64,000 nt of DNA from an uncultured Christensenella sp. (GTDB lineage Bacteria > Bacillota > Clostridia > Christensenellales > Borkfalkiaceae): positions 1 to 64,000 of the forward strand of contig CAJUME010000015.1 of assembly GCA_910587015.1 (NCBI GenBank), given 5' to 3'. A program made the position numbers and the translations under genes. The notes beneath the pieces are model-generated. The model had not been told where the DNA came from. It ran no database searches and saw only the letters and a program-made list of their open reading frames with translations. Of the stretch, positions 9,608-17,978 are shown piece by piece. How positions within the stretch are numbered: the stretch's first letter is position 1; each line of letters begins with the position of its first letter.

Positions 9608-10078
9608 ATGAAAGAAAAAATTAAAGATAAAAAGATAAGAGTTTTAAGCTTTATTGTTGCAATGCTGTCTTTATTGACGCTTTTTCCTCTAATGTTTGAA
9701 TTCGTTTACGCCGAGCCTTCAATGTATGTAATTTATGGTTTTCAGTTATACGTCAGTAAGTCGCTATGGCGGTTTGTGCTTTTTGGGGTGCTTGGACTTG
9801 TTGCATTGCTTTGGAATCTTGTATTCGGTGTGTATTCGGTTATAGACGGCAGGTACAGAAATTTAACGTGGCGCATAGCGCGTTACGGATATTTTCACAG
9901 CATGGTTGCAGGTATTATAAATTTTGCGGCGTTAATAGGTATTTACGGTTATTTACAGGAAGCTGCATATGCATTTTTAGTTTTTCTTGCAGTAATAATT
10001 GCACTTGAAATTGCGCTTGTGTTTTCAAAAGACGAGGATACAATAAACAGCTTAAAAAATAATAATGAAAATTTATGA
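9608..10078 (+). CDS. Uncharacterised four-helix membrane protein
   Basis: 156 residues, not recognised. Four hydrophobic stretches at about 12-35, 52-75, 93-115 and 119-140 suggest a small integral membrane protein with a Lys-rich N terminus (MKEKIKDKK) and an Asn/Asp-rich C-terminal tail. GAGG precedes the ATG. It overlaps the acetyltransferase start by 4 bp, so the two are likely coupled. No catalytic motif is evident. Confidence 0.75.
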   Translation: MKEKIKDKKIRVLSFIVAMLSLLTLFPLMFEFVYAEPSMYVIYGFQLYVSKSLWRFVLFGVLGLVALLWNLVFGVYSVIDGRYRNLTWRIARYGYFHSMVAGIINFAALIGIYGYLQEAAYAFLVFLAVIIALEIALVFSKDEDTINSLKNNNENL

Positions 10079-10578
10079 TTACAATAAGAGAATGGCAAAC
10101 CGATGACGCAAAAGCGCTTGCAAGGCTTTTAAACAATAAAAAAATTATGGACAATCTGCGCGACGGGTTGCTCTTTCCGTACACTGAAAAAGACGCGCTG
10201 TATTTTATAAATTTGTGCCTCAATGCAGACAAAAACGAACAGTTTAATTTTGCCATAACATATAACGGCGAAGTTGTCGGCAGTATCGGGGCGACAAGAC
10301 AGCCGAATATTCATTGCAAAACTGCTGAATTGGGCTATTATATTGGTGAAGAATTCTGGAACAAAGGAATTGCAACCGAAGCGGTGCGGCAAATTTGTAA
10401 CTATGTTTTTGAAAATACCGACATTATCAGAATTTACGCCGAACCGTTCGCGCGCAACAATGCCTCGTGCAAGGTGCTTGAAAAAGCGGGTTTTGTGTGC
10501 GAGGGAACGCTTCGCTCAAACGCCGTAAAAAACGGAATTACCGAAGATATGAAAATGTATTCGCTGATAAAAGAATAA
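10075..10578 (+). CDS. GNAT-family N-acetyltransferase (RimJ/RimL type)
   Basis: 167-residue acetyl-CoA-dependent acetyltransferase. The layout of the RimJ/RimL subgroup is visible: ITIREWQTDDA start, LGYYIGEEFWNKGIATEAVRQ (acetyl-CoA binding) and NNASCKVLEKAGFVCEG (C-terminal motif). The substrate may be a protein N terminus or a small amine and cannot be told. It is the last gene of the run and ends at a bidirectional terminator facing groEL. Confidence 0.88.
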   Translation: MITIREWQTDDAKALARLLNNKKIMDNLRDGLLFPYTEKDALYFINLCLNADKNEQFNFAITYNGEVVGSIGATRQPNIHCKTAELGYYIGEEFWNKGIATEAVRQICNYVFENTDIIRIYAEPFARNNASCKVLEKAGFVCEGTLRSNAVKNGITEDMKMYSLIKE

Positions 10579-10585
10579 AAATAAG

Positions 10586-10616
10586 CGGCTCCGTATTCGA
10601 ACGCGGAGCCGTTTTT
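10586..10616. terminator. Bidirectional terminator between the acetyltransferase gene and groEL
   Basis: CGGCTCCG at 10586-10593 pairs with CGGAGCCG at 10604-10611, followed by TTTTT on the plus strand; the A-rich left flank serves as the U-tract for groEL on the minus strand. Confidence 0.8.
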
Positions 10617-10632
10617 AAATTGTTTTATTTTA

Positions 10633-12276
<1,644 letters not shown>

Positions 12277-12280
12277 TTAA

Positions 12281-12565
12281 TTATTCGACAATCGCCAGAA
12301 TATCGCTCTGACGGATTATCGTGTATTCTTTATCGTCGATTTTAACCTCGGTGCCGCTGTATTTTGAAAGCAGAACCTTATCGCCGACTTTAACCTGCAT
12401 TTTAACTTCTTTGCCATCGATAATTCCGCCGGGACCGACCGCTACAACCACGCAGGTTGCGGGTTTTTCTTGTGATGCGGCAGTTAAGTAAAGTCCAGAT
12501 TTGGTCTTTTCTTCGGCTTTAAGTCCTTCCACGACAACCTTGTCGAATAAGGGTTTTATCGTCAT
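12281..12565 (-). CDS. groES: Co-chaperonin GroES
   Basis: 94-residue cap of the chaperonin. The start chosen is MTIKPLFDKVVVEG at 12565, with GGAGG about 10 bases upstream; a 12-codon in-frame extension lacks a binding site. The mobile-loop region (EEKTKSGLYLTAASQEKP) and YTIIRQSDILAIVE end are canonical. No CIRCE inverted repeat (TTAGCACTC-N9-GAGTGCTAA) is present upstream. Confidence 0.97.
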   Translation of the reverse strand: MTIKPLFDKVVVEGLKAEEKTKSGLYLTAASQEKPATCVVVAVGPGGIIDGKEVKMQVKVGDKVLLSKYSGTEVKIDDKEYTIIRQSDILAIVE

Positions 12566-12629
12566 TATATTTATCCTCCGAATTTTTGAATTTGCGGACA
12601 TTTCACGCCGTCCGTTAAGCTACAAATAA

Positions 12630-12657
12630 TTTATAAACTTGACAAAATAAAGTTAAA
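12630..12657 (-). promoter_or_regulatory. Possible groES promoter
   Basis: On the minus strand TTTAAC (12657-12652), a 16-bp spacer and TATAAA (12635-12630) form a moderate sigma-A-like promoter. No CIRCE element or other recognisable heat-shock operator is seen in 12566-12734. Confidence 0.35.
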
Positions 12658-12674
12658 CACATTAAAGTAAAAAA

Positions 12675-12703
12675 TTGCTTTTTTTTCAATAATGTGGTAA
12701 GAT
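12675..12703 (+). promoter_or_regulatory. Promoter of the dCMP deaminase gene
   Basis: TTGCTT at 12675-12680, 17-bp spacer, TAAGAT at 12698-12703; the expected leader is about 25 bases. Confidence 0.5.
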
Positions 12704-12734
12704 TATTTTATAAAAGTAAAAAGCGGTTTCAATT

Positions 12735-13187
12735 ATGGATAAGTGGGACAAAAGATTTATGGAAATGACCGAGCTTATAGGCTCGTGGTCAAGCTGCTAT
12801 CAGGAAAACAGACACGTTGGCGCAGTGATTGTAAGGAATAAAAGAATTATTGCAACGGGCTATAACGGCGCTCCGCAGGGCATCGAAAGCTGTGTCGATA
12901 AAAAAGAGTGTCTGCGCAAAAAAAGAAATATAGCAAGCGGAACCATGCACGAGCTGTGCTATGCCGTGCATGCAGAGCAGAACGCAATTATTCAGGCGGC
13001 ACGCGTGGGGTGCAGTGTTGAGGGCTGCACGCTTTACTGCACGCACCAGCCGTGCGTTATCTGCGCAAAAATTATCATTAATTCGGGTATTTCAAGAATT
13101 GTATATAAAGAGGGCTATCCCGATGATTTTTCTATGCAACTGTTCAAAGAGGCGGGCGTAACGATAGAAAAATACGGCGAACTGTAA
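12735..13187 (+). CDS. dCMP deaminase / ComEB-like cytidine deaminase-fold protein
   Basis: 150-residue zinc deaminase that would convert dCMP to dUMP for thymidylate synthesis. The zinc site is visible: HAEQNAIIQAA (His ligand and catalytic Glu) and CTHQPCVICAK (the two Cys ligands). An N-terminal C-x-H cluster typical of the dCMP deaminase/ComEB group is also present (VDKKECLRKK...MHELCYAVHAEQ). It stands alone between groES and the cyclophilin gene. Confidence 0.9.
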   Translation: MDKWDKRFMEMTELIGSWSSCYQENRHVGAVIVRNKRIIATGYNGAPQGIESCVDKKECLRKKRNIASGTMHELCYAVHAEQNAIIQAARVGCSVEGCTLYCTHQPCVICAKIIINSGISRIVYKEGYPDDFSMQLFKEAGVTIEKYGEL

Positions 13188-13205
13188 AATTCTTTTTCGG
13201 ATTTT

Positions 13206-13289
13206 ATGTGTAAAACGTTAATAATCGACAATAATATTACGGCTGTCGGCGCACAAGCGTTTGAGCATTGCGGTTTTTTAACAAATTGA
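13206..13289 (+). pseudogene. 27-codon frame resembling one BspA-type leucine-rich repeat; likely gene remnant
   Basis: In the 129-bp gap before the cyclophilin gene an ATG frame encodes MCKTLIIDNNITAVGAQAF then EHCGFLTN. The spacing of Ile, Gly, Ala-Phe, Cys and Leu matches one unit of the LRR_5 (BspA-like) repeat seen in surface proteins. It is far too short for a functional protein and has no Shine-Dalgarno, so a decayed fragment is the best reading; chance resemblance is possible. Confidence 0.3.
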
Positions 13290-13316
13290 TTTGTAAATAA
13301 TAAAACGGAGAATTTT

Positions 13317-13838
13317 ATGCAAAATCCTGTAGTTACTATAGAAATGGAAAACGGAAAGCTTATTAAGGCGGAGCTTTATCCCGAAAAAGCGCCTAACACC
13401 ATCAATAATTTTATATCGCTTGTAAAAAGCGGCTTTTATGACGGAGTTATCTTTCACCGCGTTATTTCGGGCTTTATGATTCAGGGCGGTGACCCCGCAG
13501 GCGTGGGCACGGGCGGCCCCGGCTATACAATTAAAGGCGAGTTTGCAATGAACGGCTTTAAAAATAACGATTTAAAGCATACCCGCGGCGTACTTTCCAT
13601 GGCGCGCGCAATGCACCCTAATTCGGCGGGCTCGCAATTCTTTATAATGCACCAGAATTCCTCTCACCTCGATGGACAGTATGCGGCTTTTGGAAAGGTA
13701 ATTGAGGGGATAGAGGTTGTGGACGAAATCGCTTCGGTAAAAACCGACTGGAACGATAAGCCGCAAATTCCGCAGACAATGAAGAAGGTGACAGTCGAAA
13801 CCTTTGGCGCAGAGTATCCCGCGCCCGTAAAATTTTAA
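13317..13838 (+). CDS. Peptidyl-prolyl cis-trans isomerase, cyclophilin type
   Basis: 173-residue cytosolic cyclophilin that speeds proline isomerisation. FHRVISGFMIQGGDPAGVGTGG contains the catalytic Arg region, and AGSQFFIMHQNSSHLDGQYAAFGKV is the core signature. There is no signal peptide. CGGAG precedes the ATG. It is 17 bp upstream of purB, so cotranscription is likely. Confidence 0.95.
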   Translation: MQNPVVTIEMENGKLIKAELYPEKAPNTINNFISLVKSGFYDGVIFHRVISGFMIQGGDPAGVGTGGPGYTIKGEFAMNGFKNNDLKHTRGVLSMARAMHPNSAGSQFFIMHQNSSHLDGQYAAFGKVIEGIEVVDEIASVKTDWNDKPQIPQTMKKVTVETFGAEYPAPVKF

Positions 13839-13855
13839 ATATTCCGGAGTAAATT

Positions 13856-15289
13856 ATGGATAATTCCGTCTATCAGAACCCTTTGATTACCCGCTACGCA
13901 AGCAAAGCAATGTCGGAAAACTTTTCCGATGACAAGCGCTTTAAGCTTTGGAGAAAGCTTTGGATTGCCTTGGCAGAGAGCGAAATGGAGCTTGGACTTA
14001 ATATAACCAAGGCTCAGCTTGACGAAATGAAGAAGTATGCCGAGCAAATCAACTTCGAGCTTGCTGAAAAATACGAAAAGGAAGTCCGTCACGATGTTAT
14101 GGCGCATGTCAAGGCGTTCGGAGCGCAGGCAACTTCGGCAGAGCCTATAATTCACCTTGGCGCGACAAGCTGTTACGTTGACTGCAATTCGGAGCTGATA
14201 ATTATTTGGGACGCGCTTGAAATTATAAAGACAAAGCTTGTAAACGTTATGGACAAGCTTGCAAAATTCGCGCTTAAATACAAGGATATGCCCACGCTCG
14301 GGTTTACGCACTTACAGCCTGCACAACTTACCACGGTCGGCAAGCGCGCAACGCTGTGGTTGCAGGACTTGACAATGGACTATAATAATCTTGTCAATCT
14401 GCAAAAATCCTTCAAGCTGCGCGGTGTAAAGGGAACAACGGGCACTCAGGCAAGCTTTATGGAGCTTTTCTGCAGTGACGAAAAGAAGGTTAAAGAGCTT
14501 GAAAAAAAGGTAGTTTCAAAGCTTGGCTATGACAAGGTGTACGGGGTTACGGGTCAGACCTATCCCAGAAAATTCGATTACAACGTTTTGTGCGTGCTTT
14601 CGCAGATTGCTCAAAGCGCTTACAAATTCTCCAATGATATTCGCATTTTGCAGAATATGAAGGAGATAGAGGAGCCGTTTGAAAAATCGCAGATAGGCTC
14701 CTCCGCAATGGCGTACAAACGAAACCCCATGCGCAGTGAAAGAATGGGCTCGCTTGCAAGATTTGTTATTTCCTTGCCCATGAATTCCGCTATCACCGCG
14801 GGCACGCAGTGGTTTGAAAGAACGCTTGACGATTCCGCAAACAGAAGAATTGTAAACGCGCAGGCATTCCTTGCTCTGGACGGAATACTGAACATTTATA
14901 TGAACGTATCGGAAAATCTTGTCGTTTACGATAAGCTTATTGCCCGTCATATCGCCGCGGAGCTACCGTTTATGGCTACCGAAAACATAATTATGGAATG
15001 CGTTAAGGCGGGAGGAAGCCGTCAGCAATTGCATGAGAAAATAAGGGTTCTGTCTATGGAGGCGGGCAAAAACGTCAAGGAGCGCGGGCTTGAAAATAAC
15101 CTTATCGAATTGATTAAGGGCGATAAGGAATTTGCCGCCGTGCACGGAAAGCTTGACGAAATACTCGATGCAAGCAAGTTTATCGGCAGAGCGCCCTCTC
15201 AGGTGGTGGAATTTATCGAAAACGAGGTAAAACCGATACTGACGGAAAATTCCGCTGTTTTAGGGCAAAAGGGCGACGTAAAAATTTAA
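13856..15289 (+). CDS. purB: Adenylosuccinate lyase
   Basis: 477-residue member of the fumarase/aspartase superfamily acting twice in purine synthesis (SAICAR and adenylosuccinate cleavage). The signature loop GSSAMAYKRNPMRSE holds the catalytic Ser; HLGATSCYVDCN and TLGFTHLQPAQLTTVGKR are the other conserved blocks. The length is that of the longer, eukaryote-like PurB type. CCGGAG precedes the ATG. No other pur genes are nearby. Confidence 0.96.
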   Translation: MDNSVYQNPLITRYASKAMSENFSDDKRFKLWRKLWIALAESEMELGLNITKAQLDEMKKYAEQINFELAEKYEKEVRHDVMAHVKAFGAQATSAEPIIHLGATSCYVDCNSELIIIWDALEIIKTKLVNVMDKLAKFALKYKDMPTLGFTHLQPAQLTTVGKRATLWLQDLTMDYNNLVNLQKSFKLRGVKGTTGTQASFMELFCSDEKKVKELEKKVVSKLGYDKVYGVTGQTYPRKFDYNVLCVLSQIAQSAYKFSNDIRILQNMKEIEEPFEKSQIGSSAMAYKRNPMRSERMGSLARFVISLPMNSAITAGTQWFERTLDDSANRRIVNAQAFLALDGILNIYMNVSENLVVYDKLIARHIAAELPFMATENIIMECVKAGGSRQQLHEKIRVLSMEAGKNVKERGLENNLIELIKGDKEFAAVHGKLDEILDASKFIGRAPSQVVEFIENEVKPILTENSAVLGQKGDVKI

Positions 15290-15299
15290 TTTACACGGT

Positions 15300-15316
15300 A
15301 TTATGTGTGACATAAT
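15300..15316. repeat. Short hairpin ATTATGT-GTG-ACATAAT after purB
   Basis: A perfect 7-bp inverted repeat with a 3-base centre just after the purB stop. The right half, TGACATAAT, equals the right end of the in-gene palindromic elements, and a longer relative lies at 38197-38217. Confidence 0.5.
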
Positions 15317-15331
15317 TGCACAAAAAATTGC

Positions 15332-15391
15332 AAAATAAAAACCGCTATGCATTGATTTTGCATAACGGCTTGGCAGGGGCGACACGATTCG
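15332..15391 (-). repeat. Duplicated tRNA-Trp 3' end plus terminator (distal copy)
   Basis: This 60-bp stretch is identical, except for one base (15365 against 15501), to 15468-15527. It holds the last 21 or so bases of tRNA-Trp including the encoded CCA, followed by its terminator hairpin. The tRNA body is absent here, so it is a truncated tRNA fragment, like an attachment-site remnant. The 76 bp between copies contain a perfect 16-bp palindrome TGCAACCGCGGTTGCA (15442-15457) and a hairpin GCGATTG/CAATCGC (15414-15436). Confidence 0.8.
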
Positions 15392-15471
15392 TAAGGAGCG
15401 AAGCGACGGAATAGCGATTGTTGCGTAGCCAATCGCGTTATTTGCAACCGCGGTTGCATAGTAGAAAAAAA

Positions 15472-15506
15472 TAAAAACCGCTATGCATTGATTTTGCATA
15501 GCGGCT
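15472..15506 (-). terminator. Terminator of tRNA-Trp
   Basis: On the minus strand, right after the CCA end, CCGCTATGCA pairs with TGCATAGCGG around a short A-rich loop, followed by TTTTTATTTTTTT. Confidence 0.85.
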
Positions 15507-15581
15507 TGGCAGGGGCGACACGATTCGAACATGCAACCGACGGTTTTGGAGACCGCGACTCTACCGTTGAGCTACACCCCT
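15507..15581 (-). tRNA. tRNA-Trp (anticodon CCA)
   Basis: A 75-base cloverleaf: acceptor stem AGGGGTG/CGCCCCT, D arm AGCTC..GAGT, anticodon stem GCGGT/ACCGT with loop CTCCAAA giving anticodon CCA, T loop TTCGAAT and an encoded CCA end. Its 3' end is duplicated at 15332-15391. Confidence 0.96.
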
Positions 15582-15593
15582 AAAGCGAAATTG

Positions 15594-15622
15594 ATTATAT
15601 AATAACGCGGATTTTTAGTCAA
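15594..15622 (-). promoter_or_regulatory. Promoter of tRNA-Trp
   Basis: Minus strand: TTGACT (15622-15617), 17-bp spacer, TATAAT (15599-15594), ending 12 bases before the mature tRNA 5' end. Confidence 0.8.
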
Positions 15623-15640
15623 CTGTTTTTGGAGATATTT

Positions 15641-16450
15641 ATGAAAAAACAATACAAGCTCGGCGTAATAGGCTGCGGATTTATTGGGGAAACGATTTTG
15701 AAGGGCGCAGTGCTTTCCGATTTTCTGCGCGGCAAAAAAATAATCGTCAGCGATATTTCCGAAGAAAACCTCGATAAAGCGGACGAGCTTGGCGTTCACG
15801 TTACTACAGATAATAAATTTGTTGCCGAAAACAGCGAGTTTTTGCTTTTGGCTGTCAAGCCGTGCGATTTTGCGGGCGTTGTCGACAGCTTGCAGGGCTA
15901 TCGTCCCGACAAGGTTATTTCCGTTATACTCGGGGTGAAGAAAAATACAATAAAGAATGCGCTTGGCGTCGGGCTTATAAAGGTTGCGCGTTGCGCGCTG
16001 AATTTGCCTTGCACAATCGGCAGCGGCGCAATCGGTCTTGATATGACCGATTTTAATAAATCCAACGATGATACCGATTTTATTTACAGTCTTTTTTCAC
16101 AGCTTGGCACAATAGTCAGCGTTGACGAAAGCAAAATCGATGCTGTGACGGCTTTAAGCGTAAACGGCCCTGCAAGCGTAATTATGTTTATCGACAGCCT
16201 TATCGAGGCGGGCGTAAAGCAGGGACTTCCCCGCAGCGAGGCTAAAATTCTGGCAGTGCAGACCGTTTTGGGCAGCGCGGAAATGGTTCAGCGTGAAGAA
16301 AATACCGTAAGCGAGCTGCTTTCGCTTGCATGCAGAGGCGGCACGGGTATCGAGGCGGTAAAGACGCTTGAAGAGCGCGGGCTGAGGCAAATTGTCTGCG
16401 ATACTGTAGAGGCGTGTGCAAGCCGCGCAAAAGAGCTGTACGACAAATGA
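15641..16450 (+). CDS. proC: Pyrroline-5-carboxylate reductase
   Basis: Last step of proline synthesis, NAD(P)H-dependent reduction of pyrroline-5-carboxylate. 269 residues. The N-terminal Rossmann motif is GVIGCGFIGETIL; the C-terminal signature has LSVNGPASVIMFIDSLIEAG and TVLGSAEMV. The start at 15641 follows TTGGAG; the 4-codon upstream Met lacks a site. It is divergent from tRNA-Trp and overlaps rnhA by 4 bp. Confidence 0.94.
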   Translation: MKKQYKLGVIGCGFIGETILKGAVLSDFLRGKKIIVSDISEENLDKADELGVHVTTDNKFVAENSEFLLLAVKPCDFAGVVDSLQGYRPDKVISVILGVKKNTIKNALGVGLIKVARCALNLPCTIGSGAIGLDMTDFNKSNDDTDFIYSLFSQLGTIVSVDESKIDAVTALSVNGPASVIMFIDSLIEAGVKQGLPRSEAKILAVQTVLGSAEMVQREENTVSELLSLACRGGTGIEAVKTLEERGLRQIVCDTVEACASRAKELYDK

Positions 16451-16893
16451 AAAGAGTGACCTTATATACCGACGGTGCGTGCTCGGGCAATCCCGGAGTT
16501 GGCGGGTGGGGTGCGGTGCTTATGTTTAAGGGTGCGGAAAAGCGCATTTCCGGCGCGGAGGAAGCCACAACAAACAACCGCATGGAGATGACGGCCGTTA
16601 TCGAGGGGCTTAAATGTCTTAAAGAGCCGTGCGAGGTTGAGGTTTACAGCGATTCCGCATATACGGTTAACGCCTTTCACGAGGGCTGGATATACGGCTG
16701 GGAGAAGAACGGCTTTAAAAAATCGGACAATAAGCCTGTTTTGAATGAGGACTTGTGGCGTGTACTGCTTGAACTGACCCGAATACATAAGGTCAGATTT
16801 ATTAAGGTAAAGGGGCATGCGGATAACGAGTACAATAATATATGCGATAAGCTTGCTACCACGGCGGTAAAAAATTTTAAGTCCGAATTATAG
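16447..16893 (+). CDS. rnhA: Ribonuclease HI
   Basis: 148-residue endonuclease that cuts RNA in RNA-DNA hybrids. The four acidic catalytic residues are present: Asp in YTDGACSGNPG, Glu in NNRMEMTAVIEGL, Asp in YSDSAYTVN and Asp in VKGHADNEYNN. The ATG at 16447 overlaps the proC stop (ATGA); a longer frame from 16414 only reads proC sequence. Confidence 0.95.
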   Translation: MKRVTLYTDGACSGNPGVGGWGAVLMFKGAEKRISGAEEATTNNRMEMTAVIEGLKCLKEPCEVEVYSDSAYTVNAFHEGWIYGWEKNGFKKSDNKPVLNEDLWRVLLELTRIHKVRFIKVKGHADNEYNNICDKLATTAVKNFKSEL

Positions 16894-16940
16894 CTGCAAA
16901 CAAATAAAACAGCGCAAAACTATATATAATAATAGTGTTT

Positions 16941-17846
16941 ATGAAACGCACAGAGGTTTTAAAGCACTGTATAAACGTGTTGGCAGTTGTGCTTATGGGC
17001 GCAATTGCTTTTCTTTTTACCGCTTATGGCTTACTTTATAAAAACGTAGCCTTTATAGTTGATAATTTCAGTATTCTTATGTCGCTTACGGTTGGCGCGT
17101 CGCTATTTGCAGTTGTTGCGGCGGTGTTATTTTATATCAGCGAAAAGCAGTCGCTGTTCCGGCTGACCGTGTGCATAATGGTATTTATGGACATATGCGC
17201 CGTTGTATTTTTTGCGCTTTGCGCAACGGGATTTCTCGGCAAAATCAACAGTGTAGAGGCGTTAAGGCAGTATATTCAGCAGTCGGGCAAGCTTGCCGCA
17301 TTCATTTTCATTGTTTTCAGCTTTTTGCAGGTCGTTCTTTTGCCCGTGCCGGGGTCAATAGCGGTTGCGGCGGGCACTGCAATGTTCGGGCCGTTCAAAT
17401 GCTCGGTTTACAGTCTTATCGGAATAGTTCTCGGTTCCATAGCCGCATTTGCGGTGGGCAGACTTGTCGGCTATAAGGCGGTTTGCTGGATAGTGGGGCA
17501 GGACAGCCTTGACAAATGGCTTGAAAAGCTTAAAGGTAAGGACTATCTTATTTTGTCGCTTATGTTTCTGTTGCCTATGTTTCCCGACGATATTCTTTGC
17601 TTTATTGCGGGGCTTTCCTCTATGACGTGGCCGTATTTTATCGTGATGATTGTGATTACCCGAATAATTTCGGTATTTACAACGGCGTACTCGTTTGAAC
17701 TGATTCCGTTCACAACGTGGTGGGGAATTCTTATTTGGGCGGTATTGCTGGCGTTTGTTGTGCTGTCGTTCTGGCTGGTGTGCAAATACTCAACCCAAAT
17801 AGACGGTTTCCTTAAAAAAAGGCTAAAAATCAACAATAAAAAATAA
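16941..17846 (+). CDS. VTT-domain (TVP38/TMEM64 family) membrane protein
   Basis: 301-residue integral membrane protein. The SNARE-associated/VTT core is clear: LLPVPGSIAVAAGTAMFGP, GIVLGSIAAFAVGRLVGY and LPMFPDDILCFIAGLSSM. Family members are linked to lipid scrambling or membrane homeostasis; the role here is unknown. TATAAT at 16925-16930 lies only 10 bases before the ATG and no Shine-Dalgarno is visible, so translation may be leaderless; a GTG two codons upstream is an alternative start. A weak hairpin with TTTTTTT follows. Confidence 0.85.
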   Translation: MKRTEVLKHCINVLAVVLMGAIAFLFTAYGLLYKNVAFIVDNFSILMSLTVGASLFAVVAAVLFYISEKQSLFRLTVCIMVFMDICAVVFFALCATGFLGKINSVEALRQYIQQSGKLAAFIFIVFSFLQVVLLPVPGSIAVAAGTAMFGPFKCSVYSLIGIVLGSIAAFAVGRLVGYKAVCWIVGQDSLDKWLEKLKGKDYLILSLMFLLPMFPDDILCFIAGLSSMTWPYFIVMIVITRIISVFTTAYSFELIPFTTWWGILIWAVLLAFVVLSFWLVCKYSTQIDGFLKKRLKINNKK

Positions 17847-17870
17847 GGGGAGCAAATCTCCTTTTTTTTA
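17845..17870 (+). terminator. Probable terminator after the VTT gene
   Basis: Short stem GGAG/CTCC (extended by G-U pairs) overlapping the stop region, followed by seven T residues. Confidence 0.5.
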
Positions 17871-17917
17871 TTTGCGGCAATTTAAAAAAGTTTTGATATT
17901 TATTTATCAAATTTTGT

Positions 17918-17945
17918 TTGCGTTTGCAAATTTTTGTGATAAAAT
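17918..17945 (+). promoter_or_regulatory. Promoter of the carboxyltransferase operon
   Basis: TTGCGT (17918-17923), 16-bp spacer, TAAAAT (17940-17945) with a TGA extended -10. A second overlapping match, TTGCAA-17-TATTAG (17924-17952), could also be used. Confidence 0.5.
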
Positions 17946-17978
17946 GTATTAGTAGGAAATTTGACATTTGGAGATTTT

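Noticed and set aside
15332..15527. CRISPR array at the repeated tRNA-Trp region
   Set aside because: Only two repeats of 60 bp, containing tRNA and terminator sequence, and no cas genes in the window.
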